Part shown: positions 1-9,198 of the stretch, one piece after another
How positions within the stretch are numbered: the first letter of the stretch is position 1
Layout: the number at the start of each line of letters is the position of its first letter
DNA from: Mesorhizobium sp. AR10
Lineage (GTDB): Bacteria; Pseudomonadota; Alphaproteobacteria; Rhizobiales; Rhizobiaceae
Length of the DNA: 64,000 nt
NCBI RefSeq assembly: GCF_024746795.1
Contig: NZ_CP080524.1
Location: 620,001 to 684,000, forward strand
Direction of reading: 5' to 3'
Program-made: the position numbers and the translations under genes
The notes under the pieces: model-generated
What the model saw: only the letters and a program-made list of their open reading frames with translations
What the model was told of the DNA's origin: nothing
Database searches by the model: none

Positions 1-479
1 ACATGGCCGACCATGTCCTTGTTGAGCTCGTAGACCGGCCCGATCACAAGAGGCCTGTCGGGCAGGACCGACTGATCGAGCGAGGACGTCAGCGTCGTCT
101 CGAAGCTCTGCAGCAGCGCACCGCTGGAGTCTTCGATGCGGATCGACACGGCATAGGGCTTGTCCTTGACCACGCAGGTAAGCGGCGGGCTGGTGAGCGT
201 TATATGCGGCAGTTTCGGCCATATTTTCTGATTGACGATGATCGGATCACCGCCAGCCGGGTTCTGGAAGTTGACCACCGCGACCTGCCCCTCACCCACC
301 GGCTTAAGCGGGTTGAGGGTGATGACATAGGTGGCGATGCCCAGCCGATAGTTGAACTCGAACAGCTTTCCGGAAATGGCGAACAGCTGGTCCCCGCCGG
401 AGTCGCGGCAGGCGCCAAGAGCGGCAGCCGCAAACAAGGCCGCACCCAGAACGACTGAACGCGAAAACTTACTAGACAT
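1..479 (-). CDS. Putative exported lipoprotein (partial, cut by window edge)
   Basis: The frame is open from an ATG at 479 to position 1, so the C-terminus lies outside the window. The N-terminus (MSSKFSRSVVLGAALF...) is a type II signal peptide with a lipobox Leu21-Gly-Ala-Cys24, so the mature protein should be lipidated on Cys24 and membrane anchored. The rest is beta-rich with no motif I can assign. The ATG overlaps the stop of the upstream CGNR regulator gene (shared ATGTCTAG), which suggests translational coupling. Function unknown. Confidence 0.72.
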   Translation of the reverse strand, partial: MSSKFSRSVVLGAALFAAAALGACRDSGGDQLFAISGKLFEFNYRLGIATYVITLNPLKPVGEGQVAVVNFQNPAGGDPIIVNQKIWPKLPHITLTSPPLTCVVKDKPYAVSIRIEDSSGALLQSFETTLTSSLDQSVLPDRPLVIGPVYELNKDMVGH

Positions 480-1083
480 TGGAGACCTCCCTGGCCGCCG
501 TCCGGCGGCGGCGATAGTGACGGTTTGCCTTCTGACGGTTGCCGCAGACCGCCATATCGCACCAAAGGCGGCTGGAATTGCGGCTTCTGTCGACGAACAG
601 CCAGCTGCAGTTGGGACAAATCCTCAGCCTGGCAACGGTATCGTCACGCAACAACGACAGCGCCGAGACGGCCAGCGCCGCCTCGAAGGCAATCGGCGTT
701 GCCGGATCGCCGAACGGCTGTCCCGGTGCGCCGATTTCGGTGTGGCTGTGCGCGAGACCGTCGGCGCAGGCTTCCAGGTAGCCCGGTAGATCGCCGGTGG
801 CAACCGCACCTTTCGACACCGCGCCGCGAAACAGGCGATCGGTTGTCTCGCGGATCGACAGCACCACCGGTGCGATTTTGTCCGGTGACGGTGCTGCCAG
901 CCGCCTGCCGCCAAGCTCGGTGGCGCGAAAGCCGCTTGCGGCGTCGGCGAAGCGGGCGATCTCAGCCGGATTGTCGAAACGGTCGAAGGTCCTTGCCGGA
1001 TCGTCACGCAGCACGACGGTGTTCGCCGTGTCGAGCGCAAGAAGGCCACCGGTAAAGCGGTGCGGGGTCCAGGATACCGTCAT
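472..1083 (-). CDS. CGNR zinc-finger (ABATE-domain) putative transcriptional regulator
   Basis: A 203-residue protein. It has an N-terminal ABATE-like stress-regulator domain and a C-terminal CGNR zinc finger (CPNC near residue 155, then WCDMAVCGNRQKANRHYRR). CGNR proteins are small, presumed DNA-binding regulators, often of catabolic genes; the exact role here is unknown. I use the ATG at 1083 rather than the GTG at 1089. A TTGTCA-N16-TAGATT promoter would place the transcript start at about 1084-1085, so the mRNA may be leaderless. The 3' end overlaps the lipoprotein gene by 8 bp. Confidence 0.82.
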   Translation of the reverse strand: MTVSWTPHRFTGGLLALDTANTVVLRDDPARTFDRFDNPAEIARFADAASGFRATELGGRRLAAPSPDKIAPVVLSIRETTDRLFRGAVSKGAVATGDLPGYLEACADGLAHSHTEIGAPGQPFGDPATPIAFEAALAVSALSLLRDDTVARLRICPNCSWLFVDRSRNSSRLWCDMAVCGNRQKANRHYRRRRTAAREVSNV

Positions 1084-1090
1084 GAGCACA

Positions 1091-1126
1091 AATCTAACCG
1101 ATAAATCGCGTTTGACAAGTTAGATT
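1091..1126 (-). promoter_or_regulatory. Putative promoter and operator of the CGNR regulator gene
   Basis: The minus strand carries TTGTCA (1117-1112), a 16-nt spacer and TAGATT (1096-1091), seven bases from the ATG. An inverted repeat, AATCTAAC (1091-1098) and GTTAGATT (1119-1126), brackets the promoter, and one arm overlaps the -10. This layout suits an autoregulatory operator. It also lies upstream of the divergent livH gene, so it could control both. Confidence 0.45.
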
Positions 1127-1228
1127 CTACGATGCAAACCTTCCTTCGGGCGCGGTATCCGCAGCCTTTGTTTCGAGCAGTCGTCGTTCCGCTTCACACT
1201 TTCGGACGACACGCTCTGAGGGCCATGC

Positions 1229-2134
1229 ATGCTCTATTTCTTCCAACAGGTTCTGAACGGGCTGCATTCAGGCGCGCTTTATGCGCTGCTTGCCTTCGGC
1301 TATGTGCTGACCAACGGCATCCTGCACCGTACCAACCTCGCCTATGGCGCGGTGTTCGCCTTTTGCGGGCACACGATGATCCTCACCGCGGCCTTCGGCT
1401 ATCAGGCCCTGTGGCTGACGCTGTTCGCTGCAGTGGCGCTCGGTGTTGTGGCGGCGTTGCTGTATGCGGCGCTGATCAGCCACGTCCTGTCGCGAAACGT
1501 CTTCGAACCCTTGGCCGACCGCACGCCCAACGCAATCGTGGTGACGACGCTCGGCATATTGCTGGTGCTGTCGGAAGCAAGCCGCATTGCCGCCAACACC
1601 CACGATCTGTGGCTGCCGCCGATGCTGGCCCAACCCATCATTTTCGCGCAGAACACCACATTCAAGGCGACGCTGACCCTCATCCAGTTGCTCGACTGCG
1701 CATTCGTGCTGGCAATCGTGGCCATGGCCACATGGGCATTCGCCCGATCGAGCTTCGGCCGGCGCTGGCGCGCCGTGTCCGACGATCCCAAGGCTGCGGC
1801 CATGTGCGGGGTCGACGTGCGCGCCGTCTTCCGGGGCGCGGTGCTCGCAGGTGGCTTTTGCGCGGCACTGGCCGGTGTGCTCGCCGGTCTGTACTATGGC
1901 AATGTCAGCTTCGGCACCGGTCTGGTCTACGGGCTGAAAATCCTGTTCGTCACCGCGGTCGGCGGCTATCTCTCGCCGCCGCGGGCGGCACTCGGCGCCG
2001 CCGCTTTCGGCATGGCCGAATCGCTGTGGGCCGGCTATTTCCCACTCGAATGGCGCGATGCCTGGATGTATCTGTTCCTCGTCGCCATGCTGCTGCTGAT
2101 CGGTGCCGGCCGCGACACAACCAAGATCGTCTGA
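1229..2134 (+). CDS. Branched-chain amino acid-type ABC transporter permease (LivH family)
   Basis: A 301-residue integral membrane protein with about eight hydrophobic segments. It has LivH features: an N-terminal LNGLHSGALYALLAFG segment, TLGILLVLSE, and the conserved loop RRWRAVSDDPKAAAMCGVD, which is the cytoplasmic contact with the ATPase. The start ATG follows GAGGG at good spacing; an overlapping out-of-frame ATG lies at 1225. LivH normally works with LivM, two ATPases and a binding protein. None of these is nearby, so this is an orphan permease. Substrate unknown. Confidence 0.85.
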   Translation: MLYFFQQVLNGLHSGALYALLAFGYVLTNGILHRTNLAYGAVFAFCGHTMILTAAFGYQALWLTLFAAVALGVVAALLYAALISHVLSRNVFEPLADRTPNAIVVTTLGILLVLSEASRIAANTHDLWLPPMLAQPIIFAQNTTFKATLTLIQLLDCAFVLAIVAMATWAFARSSFGRRWRAVSDDPKAAAMCGVDVRAVFRGAVLAGGFCAALAGVLAGLYYGNVSFGTGLVYGLKILFVTAVGGYLSPPRAALGAAAFGMAESLWAGYFPLEWRDAWMYLFLVAMLLLIGAGRDTTKIV

Positions 2135-2333
2135 ACCGAATCCGACTTTGGTTGCATGCCGCGAGGTCAGAGTCTGGACCCTAGCGGTTTTTGACCGTCG
2201 CTCACCTCACAACAGCGTTTAGCCGCCCTCTCCTGTGTTGACCCGCCCGGCCACGCACGGCATACCGTTGGGCCACGGCGGCGCGACGGAAAACAAGGGA
2301 TCGGCGCGCCTCTGAGATACAAGGGAGGAATGC

Positions 2334-2918
2334 ATGGCAGGGCTTCTTGCTCTATCCAGAACAATTGACCGTGTGAACGAATTCATCGGCAAATGGGTGT
2401 CTTGGCTGATCCTGCTGGCAATTCTCGTAAGCGCCGGCAATGCCATCATCCGCAAGATGTTCGACATATCGTCGAACGCCTGGCTGGAGCTGCAGTGGTA
2501 TCTGTTCGGTGCCGCCTTCATGCTGGCCGCTGCCTATACGCTGAAGCAGAACGACCACATCCGCATCGACATCGTCTACGGCATGTTCTCGCGCCGCGTG
2601 CAGCACTGGATCGACCTTCTCGGCCACCTCTTCTTCCTGATGCCGTTCGTGACGCTGATGGTGATCTATTTCGTTCCCTATGTGTCGCTGTCGTTTCGCA
2701 GCGGCGAAATGTCGAACAATTCCGGCGGGCTGATCATCTGGCCGGCAAAGGCCATCCTGCTGGTCGGCTTCTTCCTGCTGGCGCTGCAGGGCATTTCCGA
2801 GATCATCAAGAAGATCGCCATCATGCGCGGCCACATGGACGATCCCAATCCGTTCATATCGGTGCATGAACAAGCCGAGCTCGAAGCCAAGGCACTCGCC
2901 GAAGAGGTGCGCTCATGA
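2334..2918 (+). CDS. TRAP transporter small permease (DctQ family, mannitol/chloroaromatic type)
   Basis: A 194-residue protein with four membrane spans, typical of DctQ (WLELQWYLFGAAFMLAAAYTLKQNDHIRIDI is the family core, residues about 52-82). It pairs with the large permease downstream, and the stop codon overlaps that start. TRAP transporters use a sodium or proton gradient and a periplasmic binding protein to import organic acids. GGGAGGAATGC precedes the start. The long, charged C-terminal tail is usual in this subfamily. Confidence 0.9.
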   Translation: MAGLLALSRTIDRVNEFIGKWVSWLILLAILVSAGNAIIRKMFDISSNAWLELQWYLFGAAFMLAAAYTLKQNDHIRIDIVYGMFSRRVQHWIDLLGHLFFLMPFVTLMVIYFVPYVSLSFRSGEMSNNSGGLIIWPAKAILLVGFFLLALQGISEIIKKIAIMRGHMDDPNPFISVHEQAELEAKALAEEVRS

Positions 2919-4696
2919 TGGAGTTCATTGCCCAGAACATGGCGCCGATCATGTTCGCCTCGCTGATCATCTTCCTGCTGATCGGTTATCCCGTCGCCTT
3001 TTCGCTGGCCGCCAACGGCCTGATGTTCTTCTTCATCGGCGTGCTTTTGTCGCCCTATTCGGGCGGATCGATCAACCTCGCCTGGCCGCTGCTGCATGCC
3101 CTGCCGGACAATTTCTACGGCAGCCGGGTGATGTCGAATGATACGTTGCTGGCCATTCCATTCTTTACCTTCATGGGCATCGTGCTCGAACGATCGGGCA
3201 TGGCCGAAGACCTTCTCGACACGATCGGTCAATTGTTCGGGCCGATCCGCGGCGGCCTTGCCTATGCCGTGATCTTCGTCGGCGCGCTGCTTGCCGCGAC
3301 GACCGGCGTGGTGGCGGCATCGGTCATCGCCATGGGACTGATTTCGCTGCCGATCATGCTGCGCTACGGCTATGACCGCAGGGTGGCGTCCGGCGTCATC
3401 GCGGCATCCGGCACGCTTGCGCAGATCATCCCGCCGTCGCTGGTGCTGATCGTGCTTGCCGACCAACTCGGCCGTTCCGTCGGCGACATGTATGCAGGCG
3501 CGCTGATCCCCGGCCTTGTTTTGACAGGTCTCTACGCCCTGTACATCCTGATCATGTCGATCGTCCGGCCGAAGTCGATGCCGGCCCTGCCGCTGGAAGC
3601 GCGCACGCTCGGCCACGGCATCCTGTCGCTGTTGGCGGCGCTGCTGGTGACGGTGGTGATTTCCTATGCAGCGTATCGCTACCTCGCGCCCGCGCATGGC
3701 GACAACGCCGATATCCTCGGCGCCAGCATCGGCGTGATCATCATCTACATCGTGGCAATTGCCGACAAGCGCCTGAACTTCAATATGATGTCGCGGCTGG
3801 CGCAGCAGGTGATCATCGTGCTCATCCCGCCGCTGGCGCTGATCTTCCTGGTGCTGGGCACCATCTTCCTCGGCATCGCCACTCCGACCGAGGGCGGCGC
3901 CATGGGCTCCGTCGGTGCATTGATCATGGCGGCGGCAAAGGGGCGACTGTCGCTGGATGTGGTCAAGCAGGCGCTGACCTCGACGACGCGGCTGTCATCC
4001 TTCGTGCTGTTCATCCTGATCGGCGCACGGGTGTTCTCGCTCACCTTCTACGGCGTCAACGGCCACATCTGGGTCGAGCATCTCCTGACCTCGTTGCCCG
4101 GCGGCGAAGTCGGCTTCCTGATCGGGGTCAACATCCTCGTCTTCTTGCTGGCCTTCTTCCTCGACTTCTTCGAGCTGGCCTTCATCATCGTGCCGCTTCT
4201 GGCGCCGGCCGCCGACAAGCTCGGCATCGACCTGATCTGGTTCGGCGTGCTGCTCGGCGTCAACATGCAGACCAGCTTCATGCACCCACCCTTCGGCTTT
4301 GCGCTGTTCTACCTGCGCTCGGTCGCTGCCCGCGTGCCCTATCTCGACCGCCTCACCGGCAAGCAGATCGCGCCGGTAACCACTGGCCAGATCTATTGGG
4401 GCGCGGTTCCCTTCGTCTGCATACAGGTCGTCATGATCGGGCTGACCATCGCCTTCCCGCAGATGGTCATGCACTACAAGGGCACGACGGTCGACCCGGG
4501 CACGATCGACTACCAGGTGCCCGAAACGCCTGGTCTCGGCCTGTCGCCACTCGGAAGTGCACCGGCCGATGGTGGCACGTCACCGGCAGCACCCGCGGCG
4601 CCCGACCTGTCGCAGCCGCCCAGTTTCGGCGAAACGCCCCCTGCCAAACCGGCGGCACCAGCGAACGATCTGTCGCAGCCACCGAGTTTCAATTGA
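2915..4696 (+). CDS. TRAP transporter large permease (DctM family) with repeat-bearing C-terminal tail
   Basis: A 593-residue DctM subunit, longer than the roughly 430 residues of the classic form but expected for the mannitol/chloroaromatic subclass. It has many transmembrane helices and family motifs such as SGTLAQIIPPSLVLIVLADQ and LGIATPTEGGAMGSVGA. The start overlaps the dctQ stop (ATGATG at 2915; the second ATG is also possible). The last ~60 residues are Pro/Ala-rich, non-membrane sequence containing DLSQPPSF twice (residues 564-571 and 585-592), which is not part of the transport domain. Confidence 0.92.
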   Translation: MMEFIAQNMAPIMFASLIIFLLIGYPVAFSLAANGLMFFFIGVLLSPYSGGSINLAWPLLHALPDNFYGSRVMSNDTLLAIPFFTFMGIVLERSGMAEDLLDTIGQLFGPIRGGLAYAVIFVGALLAATTGVVAASVIAMGLISLPIMLRYGYDRRVASGVIAASGTLAQIIPPSLVLIVLADQLGRSVGDMYAGALIPGLVLTGLYALYILIMSIVRPKSMPALPLEARTLGHGILSLLAALLVTVVISYAAYRYLAPAHGDNADILGASIGVIIIYIVAIADKRLNFNMMSRLAQQVIIVLIPPLALIFLVLGTIFLGIATPTEGGAMGSVGALIMAAAKGRLSLDVVKQALTSTTRLSSFVLFILIGARVFSLTFYGVNGHIWVEHLLTSLPGGEVGFLIGVNILVFLLAFFLDFFELAFIIVPLLAPAADKLGIDLIWFGVLLGVNMQTSFMHPPFGFALFYLRSVAARVPYLDRLTGKQIAPVTTGQIYWGAVPFVCIQVVMIGLTIAFPQMVMHYKGTTVDPGTIDYQVPETPGLGLSPLGSAPADGGTSPAAPAAPDLSQPPSFGETPPAKPAAPANDLSQPPSFN

Positions 4697-4715
4697 TGCT
4701 GGTGGCTGAACAGTC

Positions 4716-5738
4716 ATGAAAGCGGTGCGGCTGGAGGCAGTGGGAAGCATCGCGCTGCACGAGGTCGACAAGCCGTCTGCAGGACCGGACGACCTTCTGG
4801 TGCGGATCGAAGCGTGCGGCGTCTGCGGCACCGACCGGCATCTTTTTCATGGCGAGTTTCCCTGTACGCCGCCGGTGACACCCGGACATGAGTTTTCCGG
4901 CATCGTCGAGGCGATCGGAAACTCCGTCTTCGGCTTTTCCGTAGGCGACCGGGTTACCGGCGATCCCAACATTGCCTGCGGACGGTGCCCGCATTGTCAT
5001 GCCGGGCGGGTCAACCTCTGCAGCAATCTGCGCGCCATCGGCATCCATCGCGATGGCGGCTTTGCCGAGTATCTTGTCCTGCCGCAGAAGCAGGCCTTCG
5101 TTCTGCCAGGCGATCTCAAGCCGACACATGGCGCGTTCTGCGAACCGCTTGGCTGCTGCCTGCATGGCGTGGAGCTGGCTGAGATCAGGCCCGGCTCCTC
5201 GGTCGCCGTGCTTGGTGGCGGCGTGATCGGCCTGCTCACTGTGCAACTGGCAAGACTTGCGGGCGCAACCACCATCATCCTGTCGACGCGCCAGGCCTCG
5301 CGGCGCGCCCTTGCCGAGGATCTGGGCGCAACCGCAACGGTGGATCCCAACGCTGGCGATGTCATCGACGCGATCGCCGGTCCGTCCGGGCTGATGCCGG
5401 GCGGTGTCGATGTGGTGTTTGAATGCGCCGGCGTGAGAGAAACCGTCGAGCAATCGATGCGGCTGGCCAGGGCCGGCGGCACGGTGGTCATCGTGGGCGT
5501 GATGCCGCAAGGCTTGAAGGCAGCATTCGAACCCTTCGACCTGTTATTCCGGGAATTGAAGGTTCTGGGCTCCTTCCTCAATCCGTTTACCCATCGCCGC
5601 GCCGCCGACCTTATCGCCTCGGGTGCGATCGAGATCGACAGGCTGATCTCCAGGCAGGTGACGCTTGAAGACGCGGCGGCGGTGATCGCCAATCCGCCGG
5701 CCGCCGGTGAAATCAAGGTGCTGGTGGTGCCAGGCTGA
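4716..5738 (+). CDS. Zinc-dependent alcohol/polyol dehydrogenase (MDR family)
   Basis: A 340-residue medium-chain dehydrogenase. Catalytic zinc ligands are visible in GVCGTDRH and PGHEFSG; the structural zinc motif has four cysteines (CGRCPHCHAGRVNLC, residues about 89-103). The Rossmann loop is VLGGGVIG. Best matches by eye are sorbitol/arabitol/threonine-type dehydrogenases; the substrate cannot be fixed. It starts 20 bp after dctM in the same direction, so it probably oxidises the compound imported by the TRAP system or a derivative. Confidence 0.85.
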   Translation: MKAVRLEAVGSIALHEVDKPSAGPDDLLVRIEACGVCGTDRHLFHGEFPCTPPVTPGHEFSGIVEAIGNSVFGFSVGDRVTGDPNIACGRCPHCHAGRVNLCSNLRAIGIHRDGGFAEYLVLPQKQAFVLPGDLKPTHGAFCEPLGCCLHGVELAEIRPGSSVAVLGGGVIGLLTVQLARLAGATTIILSTRQASRRALAEDLGATATVDPNAGDVIDAIAGPSGLMPGGVDVVFECAGVRETVEQSMRLARAGGTVVIVGVMPQGLKAAFEPFDLLFRELKVLGSFLNPFTHRRAADLIASGAIEIDRLISRQVTLEDAAAVIANPPAAGEIKVLVVPG

Positions 5739-6029
5739 AGCTAAGCCATGCGTCATGACTGATCCGTCGGCGCCACTTGCCGCCGGTTCGCCGATCGTCT
5801 ATTCAGCCCGCGCCGAAAAAGACATGACCGGTTCGGTAGTCCGGTTTCCTCCGTTTTGAGCGGAGGCCTGTTCACCGCATGATTTGCGGGAGAACCCGCG
5901 GCCGGCAAGCGAGGCAGACAGCCCGCGAGCCGGTTGGGTCATGGCCAGATTTTCGGTTCTAACCTTCCCAGCCGGTTCACGGTCCGCAGCCAAACCTGTC
6001 CGCATTTCAACCCGTGACAGGACAAGATC
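5739..6029. other. Intergenic region with consecutive hairpins, no gene seen
   Basis: 291 bp between the dehydrogenase and VOC genes. I see no credible reading frame. It contains a run of inverted repeats: ACCGG/CCGGT (5827-5831, 5841-5845), CCTCCG/CGGAGG (5848-5853, 5861-5866), and two mutually exclusive stems, CCGCA/TGCGG (5875-5879, 5885-5889) and GCGGG/CCCGC (5886-5890, 5895-5899). It may be a structured RNA or leader; strand and role are unknown. Confidence 0.35.
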
Positions 6030-6404
6030 ATGAAACTGAACCACGCAAATCTCGTAACGGCCGATGTTGCCGGACTGTGCGATTTCTTCACCAGCCATTT
6101 CGGCTTCGAATTGGTCGCCATGCGCGGCAAGGATGCCTTTGCGGTTCTACAGGGAATCGACGGCTTTACCCTCAACCTGATGAAGCCCGGCAAAGGAGAG
6201 GCCGCCGCCTATCCCGAGGGGTTTCACATCGGCTTCTTCGTCGGCAAACCGCATAGTGTGCACGCAAAGCATGCTGAACTTGCCAATGCCGGCCTGCAAC
6301 CGGGCGAGGTCCAGGAGCTGACGCGCGGCGGCACCAGGTCGACCACCTTCTATTGTCATGCGCCGGGCGGAATACTGGTCGAAGTCAGCTCTTCCGAATC
6401 CTGA
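6030..6404 (+). CDS. VOC-family (glyoxalase/bleomycin resistance) protein
   Basis: A 124-residue single-domain vicinal oxygen chelate protein: MKLNHANLVTADVAGLCDFF at the start and a C-terminal GGILVEVSS strand. Metal-ligand positions His4 and the C-terminal Glu (about 119) look present. The family covers glyoxalases, dioxygenases and resistance proteins; nothing here fixes the substrate. AGGAC precedes the ATG. It follows the structured intergenic region and ends just before the convergent dctP terminator. Confidence 0.8.
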   Translation: MKLNHANLVTADVAGLCDFFTSHFGFELVAMRGKDAFAVLQGIDGFTLNLMKPGKGEAAAYPEGFHIGFFVGKPHSVHAKHAELANAGLQPGEVQELTRGGTRSTTFYCHAPGGILVEVSSSES

Positions 6405-6405
6405 C

Positions 6406-6439
6406 AAAAAAAAGACCCCGGGCGAGCAAGCCCGGAGTC
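6406..6439 (-). terminator. Intrinsic terminator for the dctP gene
   Basis: On the minus strand, GACTCCGGGC pairs with GCCCGGGGTC (one mismatch), followed by eight T residues (6413-6406). It ends transcription of the minus-strand dctP gene and lies just past the plus-strand VOC stop codon. Confidence 0.75.
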
Positions 6440-6455
6440 CTTTGACGTAAACCCG

Positions 6456-6491
6456 AAGGCCTTAAAGCGCGTCGGCGCGCTTTAAGGCCTT
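6456..6491. repeat. Perfect 16-bp inverted repeat with 4-nt loop
   Basis: Arms 6456-6471 and 6476-6491 are exact reverse complements around TCGG. It lies between the dctP stop codon and the dctP terminator, so it would form a second stable 3' hairpin, possibly stabilising the mRNA. Confidence 0.7.
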
Positions 6492-6497
6492 GGCTTA

Positions 6498-6544
6498 TGC
6501 ATGTCGTTGTCCCAAAACCGCTGCGCACTTTTGGGCGACATGCA
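6498..6544. repeat. Rhizobial-type intergenic palindrome abutting the dctP stop
   Basis: Outer arms TGCATGTCG (6498-6506) and CGACATGCA (6536-6544), inner arms CCCAAAA (6511-6517) and TTTTGGG (6529-6535), loop rich in GC. The form GCATGTCG...CCCAAAACCG...GCGACATGC matches a short palindromic repeat I recall as dispersed after genes in rhizobia. It touches the dctP stop codon at 6545. Confidence 0.6.
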
Positions 6545-7825
<1,281 letters not shown>

Positions 7826-7942
7826 CTAACGCCAATCCCGTGGCCCATGCGACAGGGTGAAACTTGTCATGGAAAAGCGCCCTCGGATCGCCTATTTTAG
7901 AGGCAGAATAGTTCGCTGCACTGAATGGAAACCGGATCCAAA

Positions 7943-8716
7943 ATGCATCAGCCGCTCGTCGCCATATCAACCGACGTCCGCCAGTTCGACAACTACACCT
8001 GGCATGCTGCCCCGCAGCAATATCTGGAGGCGGCCCTTTCAGGCGCCGGCGTGTTCCCGCTGCTCGTGCCGTCCTTCGGCGACCGGCTCGATTTCGATGA
8101 ATTGCTGTCGTCGGTCGATGGCGTCATGGTCACCGGCTCGAAGTCCAACGTGCACCCCTCGCTCTATGGCGGCGACGCCAGCGAAGCCAACGGGCCCTAC
8201 GATCCCGCTCGTGATTCTACGACGCTGCCGCTGATCCGAAGGGCGATCGAGCGCGGCGTGCCGCTGCTCGCCATCTGTCGGGGCATCCAGGAAATGAACG
8301 TAGCGCTGGGCGGCACGCTGGCTACAGAAATCCAGGAGCGCGAGGGCTCGCTCGACCATCGCGCGGTGACGAGCGACAATCAGGACGAACGCTTCGCCAT
8401 CCACCAGACCATTTCGATCAAGCCCGGAAGCTGCCTCGCCGGTGTGTTCGGCGCGGGTGACATCAAGGTCAATTCGTTGCACCGCCAGGGGATTGACCGG
8501 CTCGGCCCGAAGCTGCAGGTCGAGGCAGTCGCCGCCGACGGTACGGTCGAGGCGGTTTCAGTGAAAGACTCACGCGCCTTCGCCGTCGGCGTGCAATGGC
8601 ATCCCGAATACTGGGTCAAGTCCGACAGCGACTCGGCAAAGATCTTCCGCGCCTTCGGCGATGCGGTGCGTTTGCACGCGGCGGCGAAATCCGGCGCGCG
8701 CGCAGCCGCCGAATAA
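7943..8716 (+). CDS. Class I glutamine amidotransferase-like hydrolase (peptidase C26, PuuD-type)
   Basis: A 257-residue protein of the gamma-glutamyl-GABA hydrolase family. The nucleophile Cys is in LLAICRGIQEMN and the catalytic His/Glu in GVQWHPEYW. In the Puu pathway such enzymes release GABA from gamma-glutamyl-GABA. A PuuA-like ligase is encoded at 18680, which supports a polyamine or amine role but is inference. I prefer the ATG at 7943, which has GGA seven bases upstream, over the one at 7925. It is divergent from dctP. Confidence 0.83.
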   Translation: MHQPLVAISTDVRQFDNYTWHAAPQQYLEAALSGAGVFPLLVPSFGDRLDFDELLSSVDGVMVTGSKSNVHPSLYGGDASEANGPYDPARDSTTLPLIRRAIERGVPLLAICRGIQEMNVALGGTLATEIQEREGSLDHRAVTSDNQDERFAIHQTISIKPGSCLAGVFGAGDIKVNSLHRQGIDRLGPKLQVEAVAADGTVEAVSVKDSRAFAVGVQWHPEYWVKSDSDSAKIFRAFGDAVRLHAAAKSGARAAAE

Positions 8717-8723
8717 TCAACCC

Positions 8724-9113
8724 TCAATCGTTGGTGGCCGCAAGCGACAGCAGCGGCAGCGCCGGCGCGTAGGATTCATAGCCATCGCCGTCAGCAACGC
8801 TGAAAGTGACGATCGGATCGACGCCGTTTGCGCTGAAGGCAACCGTGCCGTCATCCTGTTCGCGCCAGAACTTCGCCCGCTCGATGCCGGGCAGAAGCCG
8901 CCGGCAATTGGCGGCGACCAACACCAGAGACAGGTCGCCCGAGATTTCGGCGCCGCGCTTAACCCTGCACGCGCCTTCGTCACCGTTGGCTGTCAGCCTG
9001 TAGGTGCTCGATGGCGTCGCTTCCTTGGCTGCACTTTCACCGCCACCGCCGTGAAACATTTGAAAGCCGCCGAACAACGCCGCTGCGGCGATCAATGCGG
9101 AGAGCGTTTTCAT
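8724..9113 (-). CDS. Small exported protein, AprI/Inh (Omp19-like) beta-barrel candidate
   Basis: A 129-residue protein with an N-terminal hydrophobic signal/anchor (MKTLSALIAAAALFGG) and a single compact domain. The pattern YRL..NGDEGACRVKRG..ISGDLSLVL..NCRRLLPGIERAKFWRE has two cysteines and resembles the AprI/Inh metalloprotease-inhibitor and Omp19 fold. Target unknown. It is convergent with the amidotransferase gene, with 7 bp between stops. The ATG at 9113 is chosen because the GTG at 9128 lacks a ribosome site. Confidence 0.6.
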   Translation of the reverse strand: MKTLSALIAAAALFGGFQMFHGGGGESAAKEATPSSTYRLTANGDEGACRVKRGAEISGDLSLVLVAANCRRLLPGIERAKFWREQDDGTVAFSANGVDPIVTFSVADGDGYESYAPALPLLSLAATND

Positions 9114-9198
9114 TCTGTCTTGATCCACTTATTCGAGCGAGGATCCAGAATGATTTCAAAGCGTTAAGCAGACGTTAATAAGTGTGGCGGCCTGCCGT

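Noticed and set aside
5827..5960. SRP RNA, 6S RNA or known riboswitch in the hairpin cluster
   Set aside because: None of the invariant sequences of those RNAs was found, so it is reported only as an unassigned structured region.
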